Assembly: GCA_030066685.1 (NCBI GenBank)
Contig: JASJBF010000040.1
Coordinates: 45,593-109,592, forward strand
Source: Kiloniellales bacterium
Lineage (GTDB): Bacteria; Pseudomonadota; Alphaproteobacteria; Kiloniellales; JAKSBE01
Direction of reading: 5' to 3'
Length of the DNA: 64,000 nucleotides
Shown here: positions 45,311 through 60,762 of the stretch, one piece after another
How the letters are laid out: the number at the start of each line of letters is the position of its first letter
How positions within the stretch are numbered: position 1 is the stretch's first letter
Notes under the pieces: generated by a model
What the model saw: the letters and a program-made list of their open reading frames with translations, nothing else
Databases searched by the model: none
Told to the model about the DNA's origin: nothing
Made by a program: the position numbers and the translations under genes

Positions 45311-46165
45311 ATGCCCGAGCTCCCAGAAGTCGAGACCGTCTGCCGCGGGCTGCGGCCCAAGCTCGAGGGCCGCCGGCTGACGCGGGTGCTGCAGCGCCGG
45401 CCCGACCTGCGCTTCCCGCTGCCGGAGGCCTTCGTCGAGCGCCTCGAAGGCCGGCGGGTGTCGCGCATCGACCGCCGGGCCAAGTACATCCTCATGCATC
45501 TCGACAGCGACGAGGTCCTGCTCTGCCATCTCGGCATGTCGGGGCGTATGGTTCTGATGAACGGCGAGACGCGGCCGCTCGACGCGCACGACCACGTCGT
45601 CTTCTTCACCGACGACGGCGGCGAGATCCGCTTCAACGACGCGCGCCGCTTCGGGATCATGGACCTGGTCGCGCCGGAGGACCTGGAGCGCCATCGGCTC
45701 CTGAAGGACCTGGGCCCCGAGCCGCTGTCGAATGCCTTCAACGGTCCCGAGCTTGCGGCGCGTCTGAAGGGACGGCGCTCGTCGATCAAGGCGGCCCTGC
45801 TCGACCAGAAGGTCGTCGCCGGCCTGGGCAACATCTACGTCTCCGAAGCCCTGTTCTTCGCCGGGATCTCGCCGCGCCGCCAGGCCTACACGGTTCAGGG
45901 CGCCCGGGCCGAGCGCCTGGCCGCGGCGGTCCGCCGGGTCCTGGAGGCGGCCATCGCCGCCGGCGGTTCCTCGCTCAGGGACTATGTCCAGGCCGATGGC
46001 GAGCTCGGCTACTTCCAACACCACTGGGCGGTCTACGGCCGGGAGGGCGCGCCCTGTCCCGGCTGCGATTGCGGCGCGGTTGAGGACGCGTCCGGCAAGC
46101 GGGGGATCCGGCGCATCGTGCAGTCCAACCGCGCCACCTTCTATTGCCCCGGCCGGCAGCGCTAG
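45311..46165 (+). CDS. mutM: Formamidopyrimidine-DNA glycosylase (Fpg/MutM)
   Basis: 284 residues. N-terminal catalytic [14 protein letters not shown] (Pro2, Glu3), helix-two-turn-helix region with [12 protein letters not shown], and a C-terminal zinc-finger region PCPGCDC...[18 protein letters not shown]. It excises 8-oxoguanine and nicks the abasic site. In most Fpg the finger ends C-P-x-C-Q; here the last Cys is Arg (CPGRQR, CGG codon), and a ten-residue insert follows the first pair. An extra Cys in CPGCDC might compensate. Divergent from ubiE, ATG 45311. Confidence 0.93.
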   Translation: MPELPEVETVCRGLRPKLEGRRLTRVLQRRPDLRFPLPEAFVERLEGRRVSRIDRRAKYILMHLDSDEVLLCHLGMSGRMVLMNGETRPLDAHDHVVFFTDDGGEIRFNDARRFGIMDLVAPEDLERHRLLKDLGPEPLSNAFNGPELAARLKGRRSSIKAALLDQKVVAGLGNIYVSEALFFAGISPRRQAYTVQGARAERLAAAVRRVLEAAIAAGGSSLRDYVQADGELGYFQHHWAVYGREGAPCPGCDCGAVEDASGKRGIRRIVQSNRATFYCPGRQR

Positions 46166-46178
46166 GTAAGGAAGGGGC

Positions 46179-46559
46179 ATGAAGCCCACTCCCCGCGTCC
46201 TGAGTCTTCTGGCCTTGCTGTGCCTGCTGCTGCCCGCGCTTTCGCCCGGCCAGGCGGCGACGCAGGAGCCCGGCCGCTACTTCACCGAGCTGCCGGACCT
46301 GCCGCTGATGCCGGGCATGGCGGAGATGCCCGAGGCCGGCGTCAGCTTCGACAAGCCGGAAGGCCGGATCGTCGAGGTCTACGCCCAGGGTGCGGGCACG
46401 GCGGACGAGGTGCTGCGCTTCTACCGGCGCGCCCTGCCGCAACTCGGCTGGGAGGTTGCGGGACCCAAGCGCTTCCGCCGCGAGGGCGAGGTCCTTGACC
46501 TCGAGGTCGAGACCGCCGGCGGTTTCGTCACCTTGCGCTGCGCCTTGCACCCGGAATAG
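46179..46559 (+). CDS. Small secreted protein of unknown function
   Basis: 126 residues with a signal peptide (about 1-27, [18 protein letters not shown] then AxA-type cleavage near GQAATQ) and a compact C-terminal domain ([33 protein letters not shown]) that resembles small alpha/beta periplasmic proteins found beside mutM in alphaproteobacteria. No catalytic residues or metal motif are evident. It lies 13 bases after mutM and 44 before the crotonase, on the same strand. Confidence 0.75.
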   Translation: MKPTPRVLSLLALLCLLLPALSPGQAATQEPGRYFTELPDLPLMPGMAEMPEAGVSFDKPEGRIVEVYAQGAGTADEVLRFYRRALPQLGWEVAGPKRFRREGEVLDLEVETAGGFVTLRCALHPE

Positions 46560-46603
46560 CCGGATCCGCCGCGCCGCCCTTTGATCCTTCTCTGGAGAAC
46601 AGC

Positions 46604-47380
46604 ATGTCCTACGAGAACATCCTGGTCGAGAAACGCGACGCCGTCGGCCTGATCACCCTCAACCGGCCGCAGGCGCGGAACGCGCTCTGCGCCGCCCTGA
46701 TCGACGAACTCGAGCAGGCAATCGACGACCTCGAGGCCGACGAGGCCATCGGCGCCATCGTGGTGACCGGCTCCGAGAAGGCCTTCGCCGCCGGCGCCGA
46801 CATCAAGGAGATGCTCGATAAGACCTACATGGAGGTCTACAAGGGCGACTTCATCACCAAGGGCTGGGAGCGCCTGTCCAAGGCCCGCAAGCCGACCATC
46901 GCGGCGGTGGCCGGCTACGCCCTGGGGGGCGGCTGCGAGATCGCCATGATGTGCGACATGATCATCGCCGCCGAGAGCGCCAAGTTTGGCCAGCCGGAGA
47001 TCACCATCGGCACCATCCCGGGCTCCGGCGGGACCCAGCGCCTGACCCGCTTCGTCGGCAAGGCCAAGGCCATGGACCTCTGCCTGACCGGCCGAATGAT
47101 GGACGCCGAGGAGGCGGAGCGGGCCGGACTGGTCGCCCGGATAGTGCCGGCGGAGACGCTGCTCGACGAGGCCCTGGCCGTGGCTGAGCGCATCGCTTCG
47201 CTGTCTCGTCCGGTGGTGATGATGGCCAAGGAGGCGGTCAACCGGGCCTACGAGACCACCCTGGCCGAGGGCATTCTCTTCGAGCGGCGGCTGTTTCACT
47301 CCACCTTTGCGATCGAGGACCGCAAGGAGGGCATGACGGCTTTCGCCGAGAAACGTCCGCCCAAATGGTCGCAGAATTGA
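46604..47380 (+). CDS. Enoyl-CoA hydratase (crotonase family)
   Basis: 258 residues. [17 protein letters not shown] at the start, oxyanion loop [15 protein letters not shown], and both catalytic Glu in [16 protein letters not shown] and [20 protein letters not shown]. These match mitochondrial-type short-chain enoyl-CoA hydratases of beta-oxidation. The partner dehydrogenase is not in the window. Typical length; ATG 46604. Confidence 0.92.
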   Translation: MSYENILVEKRDAVGLITLNRPQARNALCAALIDELEQAIDDLEADEAIGAIVVTGSEKAFAAGADIKEMLDKTYMEVYKGDFITKGWERLSKARKPTIAAVAGYALGGGCEIAMMCDMIIAAESAKFGQPEITIGTIPGSGGTQRLTRFVGKAKAMDLCLTGRMMDAEEAERAGLVARIVPAETLLDEALAVAERIASLSRPVVMMAKEAVNRAYETTLAEGILFERRLFHSTFAIEDRKEGMTAFAEKRPPKWSQN

Positions 47381-47415
47381 GTCCGGAGGGGTCCCGGGCC
47401 CGAGCTCCGGGGTGC

Positions 47416-47444
47416 TTGACGGGTCCCCGGGCCGGGTCTATAAC
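47416..47444 (+). promoter_or_regulatory. Strong promoter of rpsT
   Basis: TTGACG (47416-47421), 17-base spacer, TATAAC (47439-47444), about 54 bases before the rpsT ATG. Best promoter match in this half of the window. Confidence 0.75.
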
Positions 47445-47497
47445 GCCGGCCGCTTCCCGCGCGGAAGATTTCCAGATCTGACAGGTTCCAGAGCCCT

Positions 47498-47761
47498 ATG
47501 GCGCATCATAAATCGGCAAAGAAGCGGATCCGCCGCAACGACCGCAGGGCCGCGATCAATCGCGCCCGCATCAGCCGCATCCGCACCCACGTCAAGAATG
47601 TCGAGTTGGCGGTCGCCAGCGGCGACAAGGAGGCGGCGCGCGCCGCCCTGCATGCGGCCCAGCCCGAACTGCATCGCGGCGTGACCAAAGGCGTACTTCA
47701 CAAGAACACGGTGGCGCGAAAGCTGTCGCGACTTTCGGCACGGGTGAAGGCGCTGGCCTAG
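47498..47761 (+). CDS. rpsT: 30S ribosomal protein S20
   Basis: 87 residues, standard length, with [19 protein letters not shown] at the start, NKARKSRIRT-like [16 protein letters not shown], and [22 protein letters not shown] at the end (quoted in parts). S20 binds the 5' and 3' minor domains of 16S rRNA. Position upstream of dnaA is typical for alphaproteobacteria. Confidence 0.96.
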   Translation: MAHHKSAKKRIRRNDRRAAINRARISRIRTHVKNVELAVASGDKEAARAALHAAQPELHRGVTKGVLHKNTVARKLSRLSARVKALA

Positions 47762-48344
47762 GCGCAACGCGCGCCGGTTTCCGTCCATTTTTGGATCCTC
47801 CTGCTCGTGCACTTGACCGGCGCGATCGGTTTTGCTTTGCCGGAGTTCAGCCCGGATCGGCGGGTCGATTCCGGGGCCGCGACGAAAAAAACATTCCGTT
47901 CGCTTTTCGGTCCCGTTGCCAGCATCCGGCGCCAAAGGTACATTAACTACGCTGTTCCAGTGGGGGCGAACGGCAAATAATGGGTCCGGCTCCAAAAGTA
48001 ATAGAGGGATCGTCGGAGGGGCGCGCGATAGTCATTAGATCGCGCGGGAGCTTATTGGCCTTAATGAAGTAGGCAAATTAGTAGTGTCAAAACTCGGCGC
48101 GGGAAGATTCGGGACTTCCTTTTTTTGCGCTGTAAGAAAAAACATAAGCGAAACGACGACAGGGGGAGCAGCGGCGTGCATTGCACCGATCTGGAAACGG
48201 GGATCCAGAAAGCTGCCCCGGGAGTCTTTCTCGGAGTTGACCATTTGCTGTGGACGATCCGCGCGAAGATGGGCGCGGAGGAGGGGTCGGCCTGTGCCTT
48301 GGCGCGGTGTCGGATCGCAGCAGATGCCGCCGTGGGGTAACGAA
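47762..48344 (+). other. 583-base rpsT-dnaA intergenic region
   Basis: No gene is seen. The middle (47880-48150) is AT-richer than the surrounding DNA, with runs AAAAAAA (47885), TTTTTTT (48119) and AAAAAA (48138). A dyad CGCGCGAT / ATCGCGCG (48022-48029, 48039-48046) stands near its centre. Only one weak DnaA-box-like site (TGTGGACGA, 48250-48258; two mismatches on the other strand) is present, so I do not call a replication origin. It probably holds the dnaA promoter and a long leader. Confidence 0.5.
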
Positions 48345-49748
<1,404 letters not shown>

Positions 49749-49863
49749 GCCCGCCAGAGGGCCGCTCCGGGGCCGGATTTGCAGGCCGAGTCAAGGCTTT
49801 GAAAGCACCTTGCGAAGGCGGGCTAAACCGCCATTAAAGCTACCTTTTCCGGGCACGGGCGGG

Positions 49864-49869
49864 TATACT
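49864..49869 (+). promoter_or_regulatory. -10 element upstream of dnaN
   Basis: TATACT preceded by GGCGGG, in the 272-base dnaA-dnaN gap. The expected -35 place (49841-49846, TACCTT) is poor, so this is a partial promoter match. No gene is seen in the gap. Confidence 0.4.
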
Positions 49870-50020
49870 TTGCGACCTGTCCGAAGGGGTCCGATTCGGG
49901 AGCCCTCGGGGGCGGGTCGCGGTCCGGATCCGGGGCCGAAATCTCCACTCGCAGGGGTAGGGCTGCGTGGACCGCGCAAGGGCAAAATCACGCTGAATTT
50001 GGGCATTTTTCCAGGGCATC

Positions 50021-51135
50021 ATGAAGCTGACCATTGAACGCGCCGCGCTGCTCAGGTCTTTGGGCCATGTGCAGAGTGTCGTCGAGCGCCGCAACACCAT
50101 TCCGATACTGGCCAACGTCCTGATCGAGGCGGAGGCCGGCAAGCTCCGGCTGACCGCGACGGACATGGACCTCAACATCGTCGACGAAGTGGCGGCCGAG
50201 ATCGGCGACGCCGGTGCGACCACGGCCCCCGCGCACACGCTCTACGACATCGTCCGCAAGCTGCCGGACGGCGCCCAGGTCGAGCTTTCGACCGGTGGCG
50301 ACAGCGGCCGCATGGTGCTGCGCTCGGGCCGTTCGGAGTTTACGCTGTCGACACTGCCGAAGGAGGACTTCCCGGCCATGGGCAGCGGCGACCTGCCGCA
50401 GAGCTTCCAGCTCAAGGCCAGCGCGCTGCGCGACATCATCGACCGGACCCGCTTCGCGATCTCGACCGAGGAGACCCGCTACTACCTCAACGGGATCTAT
50501 CTCCACGCCGCGGAGGCCGATGGCACCGAGGTCCTGCGCGCGGTGGCGACCGACGGACACCGTCTGGCGCGCTTCCAGATGCCGCTTCCAGAGGGCGCAG
50601 CCGCCATGCCCGCCGCGATCATTCCGCGCAAGACGGTCAACGAGGTGCGCAAGCTGATCGACGAGACCGAGGATCCCGTCACGGTCTCGCTCTCCGACAC
50701 CCGGATCGAGTTCGCCTTCGACGCGACCTTGCTGACCTCCAAGCTGATCGACGGCACCTTCCCCGACTATCAGAGGGTGATTCCGTCGGGCAACGACAAG
50801 ATGATGGAGGTCCGCTGCAAGGACTTCGCCGAGGCGGTGGACCGGGTCTCGACGATCTCCAGCGAGAAGAGCCGGGCGGTGAAGCTCTCCGTGCACGGTG
50901 GCAGCTTGACCCTCTCGGCCAACAGCCCGGAGAACGGCACCGCAGTCGAGGAGCTGGAGATCGACTACGGCGGCCAGGAGCTGGAGATCGGATTCAACTC
51001 GCGCTACCTGCTGGACATCGCCCAGCAGATCGAAGGCGAGGGCGCCCAGTTTGCGATGGCCGACGCCTCCTCGCCCACCATCGTGCGCGATGCGGCCGAC
51101 GGCGACGCGCTCTACGTGCTCATGCCGATGCGGGT

Positions 51136-51139
<4 letters not shown>
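50021..51139 (+). CDS. dnaN: DNA polymerase III beta subunit (sliding clamp)
   Basis: 372 residues, the usual length, with three clamp domains. Landmarks are VVERRNTIPILANVLIEA, FAISTEETRYYLNGIYLH (about 147-164), VSTISSEKSRAVKLSV and the C-terminal YVLMPMRV. The ring tethers polymerase III to DNA. Its TGA overlaps the TTG of recF. Confidence 0.97.
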
Positions 51140-54883
<3,744 letters not shown>

Positions 54884-55033
54884 GACCCAGCGCGGCGGCG
54901 GGGCCGGACGATCCGGTCACAGCCCTGCCACATTGCTGCCCTGTCTTGGACGCGGCGCGGGCCTATCTTGAAAGCAGCGGCCCAGACCCAAGATTGGGCC
55001 TGAGGCTTGGAGCGGCAGAACCAGGGGGTCGAC

Positions 55034-57043
55034 TTGGCAGGGACCAAGCGGAAACAGCCGAGTATCCGACTTCGTAGCGACAGCAGACCGAGCTGGCAGC
55101 GCCGGCGGGCCCCGAAGCGGCGGGTCGGGCGCTGGCTCCTGGTCTGGACCGGGGTGATCGCGGTCTGGGGCCTGGTGGCGCTCGGCGGCCTGGTCGCCTA
55201 CTACGCCTACGACCTGCCGGACGTCGCCCAGATCGCCGCCGCCAACCGCGCGCCCAGCGTGACCCTGCTGGCCGCCGACGGTTCGGTCCTCGCCAACTAC
55301 GGCGAGCTCTACGGCGAGGCGGTCGACGTCGGCGACCTGCCGCCCCACGTGCCCCAAGCGGTGATCGCGGTCGAGGACCGGCGCTTCTACAGCCACGGCG
55401 GGGTCGACGTCTTTGGCCTGGCGCGGGCGATGCTCGCCAACATCCGGGCCGGCCGGATCGTCCAGGGCGGCTCGACCATCACCCAGCAGCTGGCCAAGAA
55501 TCTCTTCCTCCAGCCGGACCGCACCTTGCGCCGCAAGGTGCGCGAGGTCCTGCTCGCCTTCTGGCTGGAGCGGAAGTTCTCCAAGGACCAGATCCTGACG
55601 CTCTATCTGAACCGGGTCTACTTCGGCGCCGGGACCTACGGGGTCGATGCCGCCGCGCGGCGCTACTTCGGCAAGTCGGCGAAGGAAATCACGCTCTACG
55701 AGGGCGCCGTCCTGGCCGGTCTCCTCAAGGCGCCCTCGCGCTACAATCCGACCCGCAACCTGGGTGCCGCCGAGGGCCGGGCGCAGCTGGTCTTGCAGGC
55801 AATGGTCGAGACCGGCTTCATCGGCGAGGCCGAGGCCATCGCCGCATTGACCAAGAAGACCAACCTGGCGTCGATCGCCGGTTCCGGGACCCGCTACTTC
55901 GCCGACTGGATCCTCAACGAGGTCCGCAGCTATGTTGGCTACAGCGACCGCGACCTGATCGTCCAGACCACCCTCGACCTGCCGCTGCAGAAGGCCGCCC
56001 AGGAGGAAGTCCGCAAGACCCTGGAGCAGGACGGCGAGGGCCGCGAAGCCAGCCAGGCGGCCATGGTGGTGATGACCCCCGACGGCTCGGTGCGGGCCAT
56101 GGTCGGCGGCCGGGACTACGGCGAGAGCCAGTTCAACCGGGCGACCCAAGCGCTGAGGCAGCCGGGCTCGGCCTTCAAGCTCTTCGTCTACCTGGCGAGC
56201 TTCGAGGGCGGCCTCTATCCGGACCGCCGCTTCGTCGACGGGCCGATCCGGATCGGCCGCTGGTCGCCCAAGAACTACGCCGACCGCTACTACGGTGAGG
56301 TCACCCTGCGGGAGGCCTTCGCCCGTTCGCTGAACTCGGTCGCGGTCCAGGTCTCCCAGGCGACCGGCCCCGACACCGTGGCCGACACCGCGCGGCGGCT
56401 CGGCGTCACCAGCGATCTCGACCCCCAGCCCAGCCTGGCGCTCGGGACCTCGGAGGTTTCCCTGCTCGAGCTGACCACCGCCTACGCGGTCTTCGCCAAC
56501 CGCGGCTTCGGCGTCTGGCCGCACGGCATCAAGGAGATCCGCGACTCTTCGGGCCGGGTCGTCTACCGCCGGGTCAGCAGCGGCGCCGGGCAGCTGGTCC
56601 GCGCCCGCCAGGTCGACCAGATGAACGACCTGCTGCGCGCCACCGTGGAATGGGGCACCGGCAAGGGCGCCAAGTTCGAATGGCCGGCGGCCGGCAAGAC
56701 CGGCACCAGCCAGGGCTTCCGCGATGCCTGGTTCGTCGGCTTCACCGCCTCGATGATCGCCGGCGTCTGGGTCGGCAACGACGACGGGGCGCCCATGAAG
56801 GGTGTCACCGGGAGCAGCCTGCCGGCCAAGCTCTGGGCCCGGGTCATGCGCCGCGCCCTGCAGGACAAGGAGCCCGAGCCCCTGCCCATCGGCGACATCG
56901 CCCAGGCGCGCGGGCCGGAGCCGTCGGGCGGCAACTTCATCAAGCGAATCCTCAGCGATCTGGTGGGCGGCTCGGCCGAGTCCGAGCGGCCGGCACCGGT
57001 CGAGCCGGTCCAGCGCCGGAGGTTCTTCGGCCGCGACGACTGA
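55034..57043 (+). CDS. Class A penicillin-binding protein (bifunctional transglycosylase/transpeptidase)
   Basis: 669 residues. One N-terminal membrane helix (about 36-58 of the protein, [21 protein letters not shown]). Glycosyltransferase motifs [12 protein letters not shown] and [15 protein letters not shown]; transpeptidase motifs SAFK ([13 protein letters not shown]), SLN (RSLNSVA) and KTGTS. It builds and cross-links peptidoglycan in the periplasm. I choose TTG 55034 because AGGGGG lies at 55023-55028; TTG 55007 has no ribosome-binding site. Size is that of PBP1C/PBP2-like short class A proteins. Confidence 0.93.
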   Translation: MAGTKRKQPSIRLRSDSRPSWQRRRAPKRRVGRWLLVWTGVIAVWGLVALGGLVAYYAYDLPDVAQIAAANRAPSVTLLAADGSVLANYGELYGEAVDVGDLPPHVPQAVIAVEDRRFYSHGGVDVFGLARAMLANIRAGRIVQGGSTITQQLAKNLFLQPDRTLRRKVREVLLAFWLERKFSKDQILTLYLNRVYFGAGTYGVDAAARRYFGKSAKEITLYEGAVLAGLLKAPSRYNPTRNLGAAEGRAQLVLQAMVETGFIGEAEAIAALTKKTNLASIAGSGTRYFADWILNEVRSYVGYSDRDLIVQTTLDLPLQKAAQEEVRKTLEQDGEGREASQAAMVVMTPDGSVRAMVGGRDYGESQFNRATQALRQPGSAFKLFVYLASFEGGLYPDRRFVDGPIRIGRWSPKNYADRYYGEVTLREAFARSLNSVAVQVSQATGPDTVADTARRLGVTSDLDPQPSLALGTSEVSLLELTTAYAVFANRGFGVWPHGIKEIRDSSGRVVYRRVSSGAGQLVRARQVDQMNDLLRATVEWGTGKGAKFEWPAAGKTGTSQGFRDAWFVGFTASMIAGVWVGNDDGAPMKGVTGSSLPAKLWARVMRRALQDKEPEPLPIGDIAQARGPEPSGGNFIKRILSDLVGGSAESERPAPVEPVQRRRFFGRDD

Positions 57044-57064
57044 CGATCGTCGCTCGGCGTCCGG

Positions 57065-58822
57065 TCAGTCGTCGGCGGGCAGGTCGTAGGGCGTGTTGAG
57101 CTGGTCCAGGCCGGCCAGCATGCCGTCCTTCTGCTGCAGCATCAGGCGCTCCTGGTCCCGGTGCCGGAACTGTTGGACGATGTGCTCGACCGTGTCGGCC
57201 TCGCAGCCCAGACGGCGGATCCCCTCGCTCGCCAGCAGGACGCTGGACTCGAAGGTCTCGCGCACGAAGTAGTCGACGCCCAGCTCCAGAAGCTCCATCA
57301 CGTGAACCCGATCGAAGGCCCGGGCCAGGAGCAGGGCGTTGGGGCAGCGGTCGCGCAGCGCCCGCGCCGCCGCGCTGCAGGCCGCGCGGTCGTTGACGCA
57401 GATGAAGATGGCCCGCGCCCGGGTGGCGCCCGCCGCCTCCAGGACGTCGAGCCGGGTGACGTCGCCGAAATAGACCTTGACCCCGAAGTCGCGCGCGATG
57501 CGGATTCGCTCCGGATCGCGATCGATGGCGGTCACCGCGTAGTCGCTGGCGCGCAGGATCTGGGCGACGATCTGGCCGACCCGTCCATAGCCGACCACCA
57601 GGACCTCGCCGCCGTCCGCGGCCGAGACCGGCTCGAGGTCGTCGGTCCCGGGCTTGGCGAGGGCCTTGATCAGGGCCTCGTGCACCGCGCCGAGCAGCGG
57701 CGTCAGCGCCATGGAGATGATCACGGCGGCGGTCAGGAGCTGGGTCAGCTCCGCCTCCATGACTCGATTGGCGACGGCCACCGTAAACAGCACGAAGGCG
57801 AACTCGCCGCCCTGGGACAGGGTCACGGCGCTGCGCTGGGCATCCAGGTTCGCGGCCCCGAAGAGCCGGGTCAGGGCATAGATCAGGACCACTTTGACCG
57901 CGATCAGGCCGGCGACCGCCGCGGCAATGACCCCGGCGTTCTCGAGCACGAAGCGCCAGTCGACGGACATGCCGACGGCGATGAAGAACAGCCCGAGGAA
58001 AAGGCCGCGGAAGGGATCGATGTCCGCCTCCAGCTGGTGCCGGTACTCGGACTCGGCCAGCAGCACCCCGGCCAGGAAGGCGCCCAGAGCCATCGACAGG
58101 CCGGCCCAGGCCATGACCAGCGATGCCCCCACGACCAACAGCAGGGCCGATGCGGTGAAGAGCTCGCTGGCCCGGGTCAGGGCGATGATCCGGAAGAAGG
58201 GGTTCAGCAGATAGTGGCCGACCAGCAGGACGCCGGCGATGGCACCGATCGCCTTGCCCGCGCCGAACCAGTCGAAGCCGGCGGCCGCCTCCTCGCCCGG
58301 CGCCAGGATCGGAATCAGCGCCAGCAGGGGCACGATGGCAAGGTCCTGGAACAGGAGGATGGAGAAGGAGAGGTTGCCGAAGCGGCTGTTGAGTGCGCCG
58401 CGCTCGTCGAGAATCTGCAGGGCAAATGCGGTCGAGGACAGGGCCAGGGCGAAGCCGGCAACCAGGGCCGGGCCGAGCGGCAGACCGACTGCCAGGCCGA
58501 TGCCGGCCAGCGCAGCGCCGGTGATTAGCACCTGGGAGAGACCGAGGCCGAAAATTTCGTGACGCATGGCCCAGAGCCGCTGCGGCTTGAGCTCCAGCCC
58601 GATGACGAAAAGCAGCAGCACGACGCCGAACTCGGCGAAATGCAGGACCGATTGCGGATTGCGGACGACGCCCAGAAGCGACGGCCCGATCACCGCGCCG
58701 GCGGCTAGGTAACCGAGCACCGATCCAAGGCGCAGGCGCTTGAAGATCGGCACGGTCAGGACCGCCGCGCCCAGATAGATCGTGGCATCGACCAGAAGCC
58801 CGCTGCTTTCCGGTACTGCCAA
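57065..58822 (-). CDS. CPA2-family cation:proton antiporter with RCK (TrkA-N) domain, KefB type
   Basis: 585 residues. About twelve membrane helices (1-385, including GSVLGYLAAGAVIGPSLLG and FFIAVGMSVDWRFVL) form a Na+/H+-exchanger domain; the cytoplasmic C terminus (about 400-520) is a TrkA-N NAD-binding domain starting VLVVGYGRVGQIVAQIL. The family covers glutathione-gated K+ efflux (KefB/KefC) and YbaL. Start TTG 58822 with GGGAGG upstream. No kefF/kefG ancillary gene is adjacent, so gating is undecided. Converges on the penicillin-binding protein gene. Confidence 0.9.
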   Translation of the reverse strand: MAVPESSGLLVDATIYLGAAVLTVPIFKRLRLGSVLGYLAAGAVIGPSLLGVVRNPQSVLHFAEFGVVLLLFVIGLELKPQRLWAMRHEIFGLGLSQVLITGAALAGIGLAVGLPLGPALVAGFALALSSTAFALQILDERGALNSRFGNLSFSILLFQDLAIVPLLALIPILAPGEEAAAGFDWFGAGKAIGAIAGVLLVGHYLLNPFFRIIALTRASELFTASALLLVVGASLVMAWAGLSMALGAFLAGVLLAESEYRHQLEADIDPFRGLFLGLFFIAVGMSVDWRFVLENAGVIAAAVAGLIAVKVVLIYALTRLFGAANLDAQRSAVTLSQGGEFAFVLFTVAVANRVMEAELTQLLTAAVIISMALTPLLGAVHEALIKALAKPGTDDLEPVSAADGGEVLVVGYGRVGQIVAQILRASDYAVTAIDRDPERIRIARDFGVKVYFGDVTRLDVLEAAGATRARAIFICVNDRAACSAAARALRDRCPNALLLARAFDRVHVMELLELGVDYFVRETFESSVLLASEGIRRLGCEADTVEHIVQQFRHRDQERLMLQQKDGMLAGLDQLNTPYDLPADD

Positions 58823-58842
58823 CCCGGACCTCCCTCGCCCGA

Positions 58843-59550
58843 TCAGCCGTAGCGCATCAGACCGTTGCCGTTCTTGGCCAGCCAGCGCCGCGCCGTAGGG
58901 GCGTCGGGGCAGAGGCGGTCGACGATGCGCCAGAAGCGGCGGCTGTGGTCCATGTGGACCAGGTGCGCCACCTCATGCGCCACAACGTAGTCGAGGATCG
59001 CTTCCGGGGCCAGGACTAGGCGCCAGTTGAAGCGCAGCCGGCCGTCGGAGGAGCAGCTGCCCCAGCGGCTCTTCATCTCCCGCACCGTGATCTTGCCGGG
59101 CTTGCGATCGATGGCTGCGGCCAGGTCATGGGCCTTGGGTGCAATGGTCTCGCGCGCCTCGCGCTTGAGGAAGTCGGCGACCCGCCGTGCCAGATGCTCG
59201 GGCCGGCCCGAGACGAAGACGCGGTCGTCCTGGCACCAGGCGCCGCCCCGGCCCTCGGGGAGGTGGTGGATCACGTGCGGACGGCCGAGCAAGGGGATCC
59301 GGGCGCCGGGGGCGAAGGGAATCCGGGGCGGCAGGCCGGCGAGCTTTGATTCCAGCCAGTCGGCGTGCTTGCTTGCGAAACGCAGCCCCGTCTTGACCGA
59401 GATTCCGGGTGGTAGGGTCAGGCGGACCCCGCCTCTAGCGCCGTCGATCGCCAGGGCGATGTGGCGCGCGCGCGGATGGACGCGCACGGCGAGGGGGACC
59501 TCACGGTCACCGACCCACAAGATGTTGGGTGCCTTTCCGTCCCGAGGCAT
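58843..59550 (-). CDS. YgjP-type zinc metallopeptidase (UPF0758/M48-like, DUF45)
   Basis: 235 residues. Zinc motif YVVAHEVAHLVHMDHSRRFW (HExxH with third ligand His; about residues 190-209), preceded by KSRWGSCSSDGRLRFNWRL, the signature of YgjP/SprT-like cytoplasmic metallopeptidases. The biological substrate is unknown. It begins at ATG 59550, 49 bases before the stop of the GNAT gene on the same strand. Confidence 0.88.
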   Translation of the reverse strand: MPRDGKAPNILWVGDREVPLAVRVHPRARHIALAIDGARGGVRLTLPPGISVKTGLRFASKHADWLESKLAGLPPRIPFAPGARIPLLGRPHVIHHLPEGRGGAWCQDDRVFVSGRPEHLARRVADFLKREARETIAPKAHDLAAAIDRKPGKITVREMKSRWGSCSSDGRLRFNWRLVLAPEAILDYVVAHEVAHLVHMDHSRRFWRIVDRLCPDAPTARRWLAKNGNGLMRYG

Positions 59551-59598
59551 GTATTTGGTATAGCGAGCGCGGAATCCGGCGGCAAGTATCGGATTCGG

Positions 59599-60099
59599 CT
59601 AGCCCTCGGGCTCCGCCTGCCCAGCCAGCGCCGCAAGGGCCGTGCCGTCGAGCTCGAGGATCCGCGCGTCCTCGTCCCGGGCGCCGAGGGCGGCGTAGAA
59701 GTCCCGCGCGTTGCGGTTGGCCGAGACCACGCCCCACCACAGACTGACCGCTCCGGTCGCCACGGCCTCGGCCGCGACCGCGGCAAGCAGACGGCGGCCA
59801 AGGCCCCGGCCCCGCAACTCCGGCTCGACGAAGAGATCGACCAACCAGAGGCCCCATCCCGGCTTGTCCGAATTGTACTGCGGATGATAGAGCGCGTAGC
59901 CGACGACCCGGGCCCGGTGCTCGGCAACCAGAAGCGAGAACCTCTGGGTGCCGTCGAAGCCGTCCCGCAGGATGCTGGCCTCGGTGAAGTTCTCCGGCAG
60001 GCCGTGTTGCAGGTTCAGCTTGTTGCCCAGCACAGCGACCGCGGCGGCGTCCGCGCGGACCGCGGGACGGATCCGGAACTCTGGCGACGAGGTCTCCAT
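59599..60099 (-). CDS. GNAT-family N-acetyltransferase
   Basis: 166 residues. GNAT core with WLVDLFVEPELRGRGLGRRLL (acetyl-CoA loop RGRGLGRR, about residues 93-103) and a later NRNARDFYAALGA block. Similar to diamine or aminoglycoside-like GNATs of unassigned substrate. Start ATG 60099. Confidence 0.85.
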   Translation of the reverse strand: METSSPEFRIRPAVRADAAAVAVLGNKLNLQHGLPENFTEASILRDGFDGTQRFSLLVAEHRARVVGYALYHPQYNSDKPGWGLWLVDLFVEPELRGRGLGRRLLAAVAAEAVATGAVSLWWGVVSANRNARDFYAALGARDEDARILELDGTALAALAGQAEPEG

Positions 60100-60150
60100 G
60101 GCGGCGCGCAGTCTACGCCCGCCGCGGCGTCCCGCAAGTCCGCCGCGCTC

Positions 60151-60753
60151 TCAGAGAATACGGTCGTCGCTGTGCTTCTGAAGGAAGGCCGTGTAGCGCC
60201 GGGTGATCTCGACCATGTCGAGGCTGCCGTCCGGCAGGCGGGCGACGCCGAAGCAGGTGCCGGAGAAATCCAGGCCCTTCTGGATGGCCCAAATGGCGTC
60301 GTGCTCACCCGGCGGCAGGATCTCGGCCGGATCGCCGACGGCGACCCAGCCGATCGGCACCACCGCACCTTCCGGCAGTCGGCTGTTGACGTGCAAGGTG
60401 CCGTTGATGCGGACCGCGGCCCCGGCCTCGACCCGGGCGCCGTTGAAGACGGAGCTGCGGGTTGCCAGGAAAGCCCGTTCCGCGACGCTGCAGCCGGTCA
60501 GATAGGCGCCGGGGCCGACCAGGACGTGATCGCCGATTCGGGTGGGGTGGCGCCTGCTGGCCCGAATCACGGCGTTCTCCATGATCACGCAGCTTTCGCC
60601 GATCTCAATCGGGCCGCCCTCGGCGGTGATGACGGCGCCGAAGCCGACGCAGCTGCCCGGGCCCAGGCGCACCTCGCCGCTCAGAACGGCGGTCCGGGCG
60701 ACCTGGGCCGTGGCATGGACCTTCGGGGCCTTGCCCTGGTGCTCGATCAGCAT
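60151..60753 (-). CDS. Left-handed beta-helix (hexapeptide-repeat) protein, gamma-carbonic-anhydrase-like
   Basis: 200 residues. Repeating hexapeptides from about residue 15 to 130 (VRLGPGSCVGFGAVI, IEIGESCVIMENAVI, TRIGDHVLVGPGAYLTG, VRINGTLHVNSRL). The His pattern of gamma-carbonic anhydrases is partly present (ASRRHPTRIGDH). After the helix is a C-terminal segment ITRRYTAFLQKHSDDRIL. Function could be metal-dependent or acyl transfer; I cannot decide. It sits 10 bases after the Ada-like gene. Confidence 0.75.
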   Translation of the reverse strand: MLIEHQGKAPKVHATAQVARTAVLSGEVRLGPGSCVGFGAVITAEGGPIEIGESCVIMENAVIRASRRHPTRIGDHVLVGPGAYLTGCSVAERAFLATRSSVFNGARVEAGAAVRINGTLHVNSRLPEGAVVPIGWVAVGDPAEILPPGEHDAIWAIQKGLDFSGTCFGVARLPDGSLDMVEITRRYTAFLQKHSDDRIL

Positions 60754-60762
60754 GGCGAAGGC

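Noticed and set aside
47855..47880. tRNA-like T-arm (GGGTCGATTCC)
   Set aside because: No acceptor, D-arm or anticodon stem can be arranged around it; it is a chance match.
48250..48258. DnaA box
   Set aside because: Two mismatches to TTATCCACA, one isolated copy; not enough for an origin call.
48084..48344. N-terminal extension of DnaA
   Set aside because: The extra 87 codons encode non-conserved basic sequence from the AT-richer leader; DnaA domain I starts at 48345.
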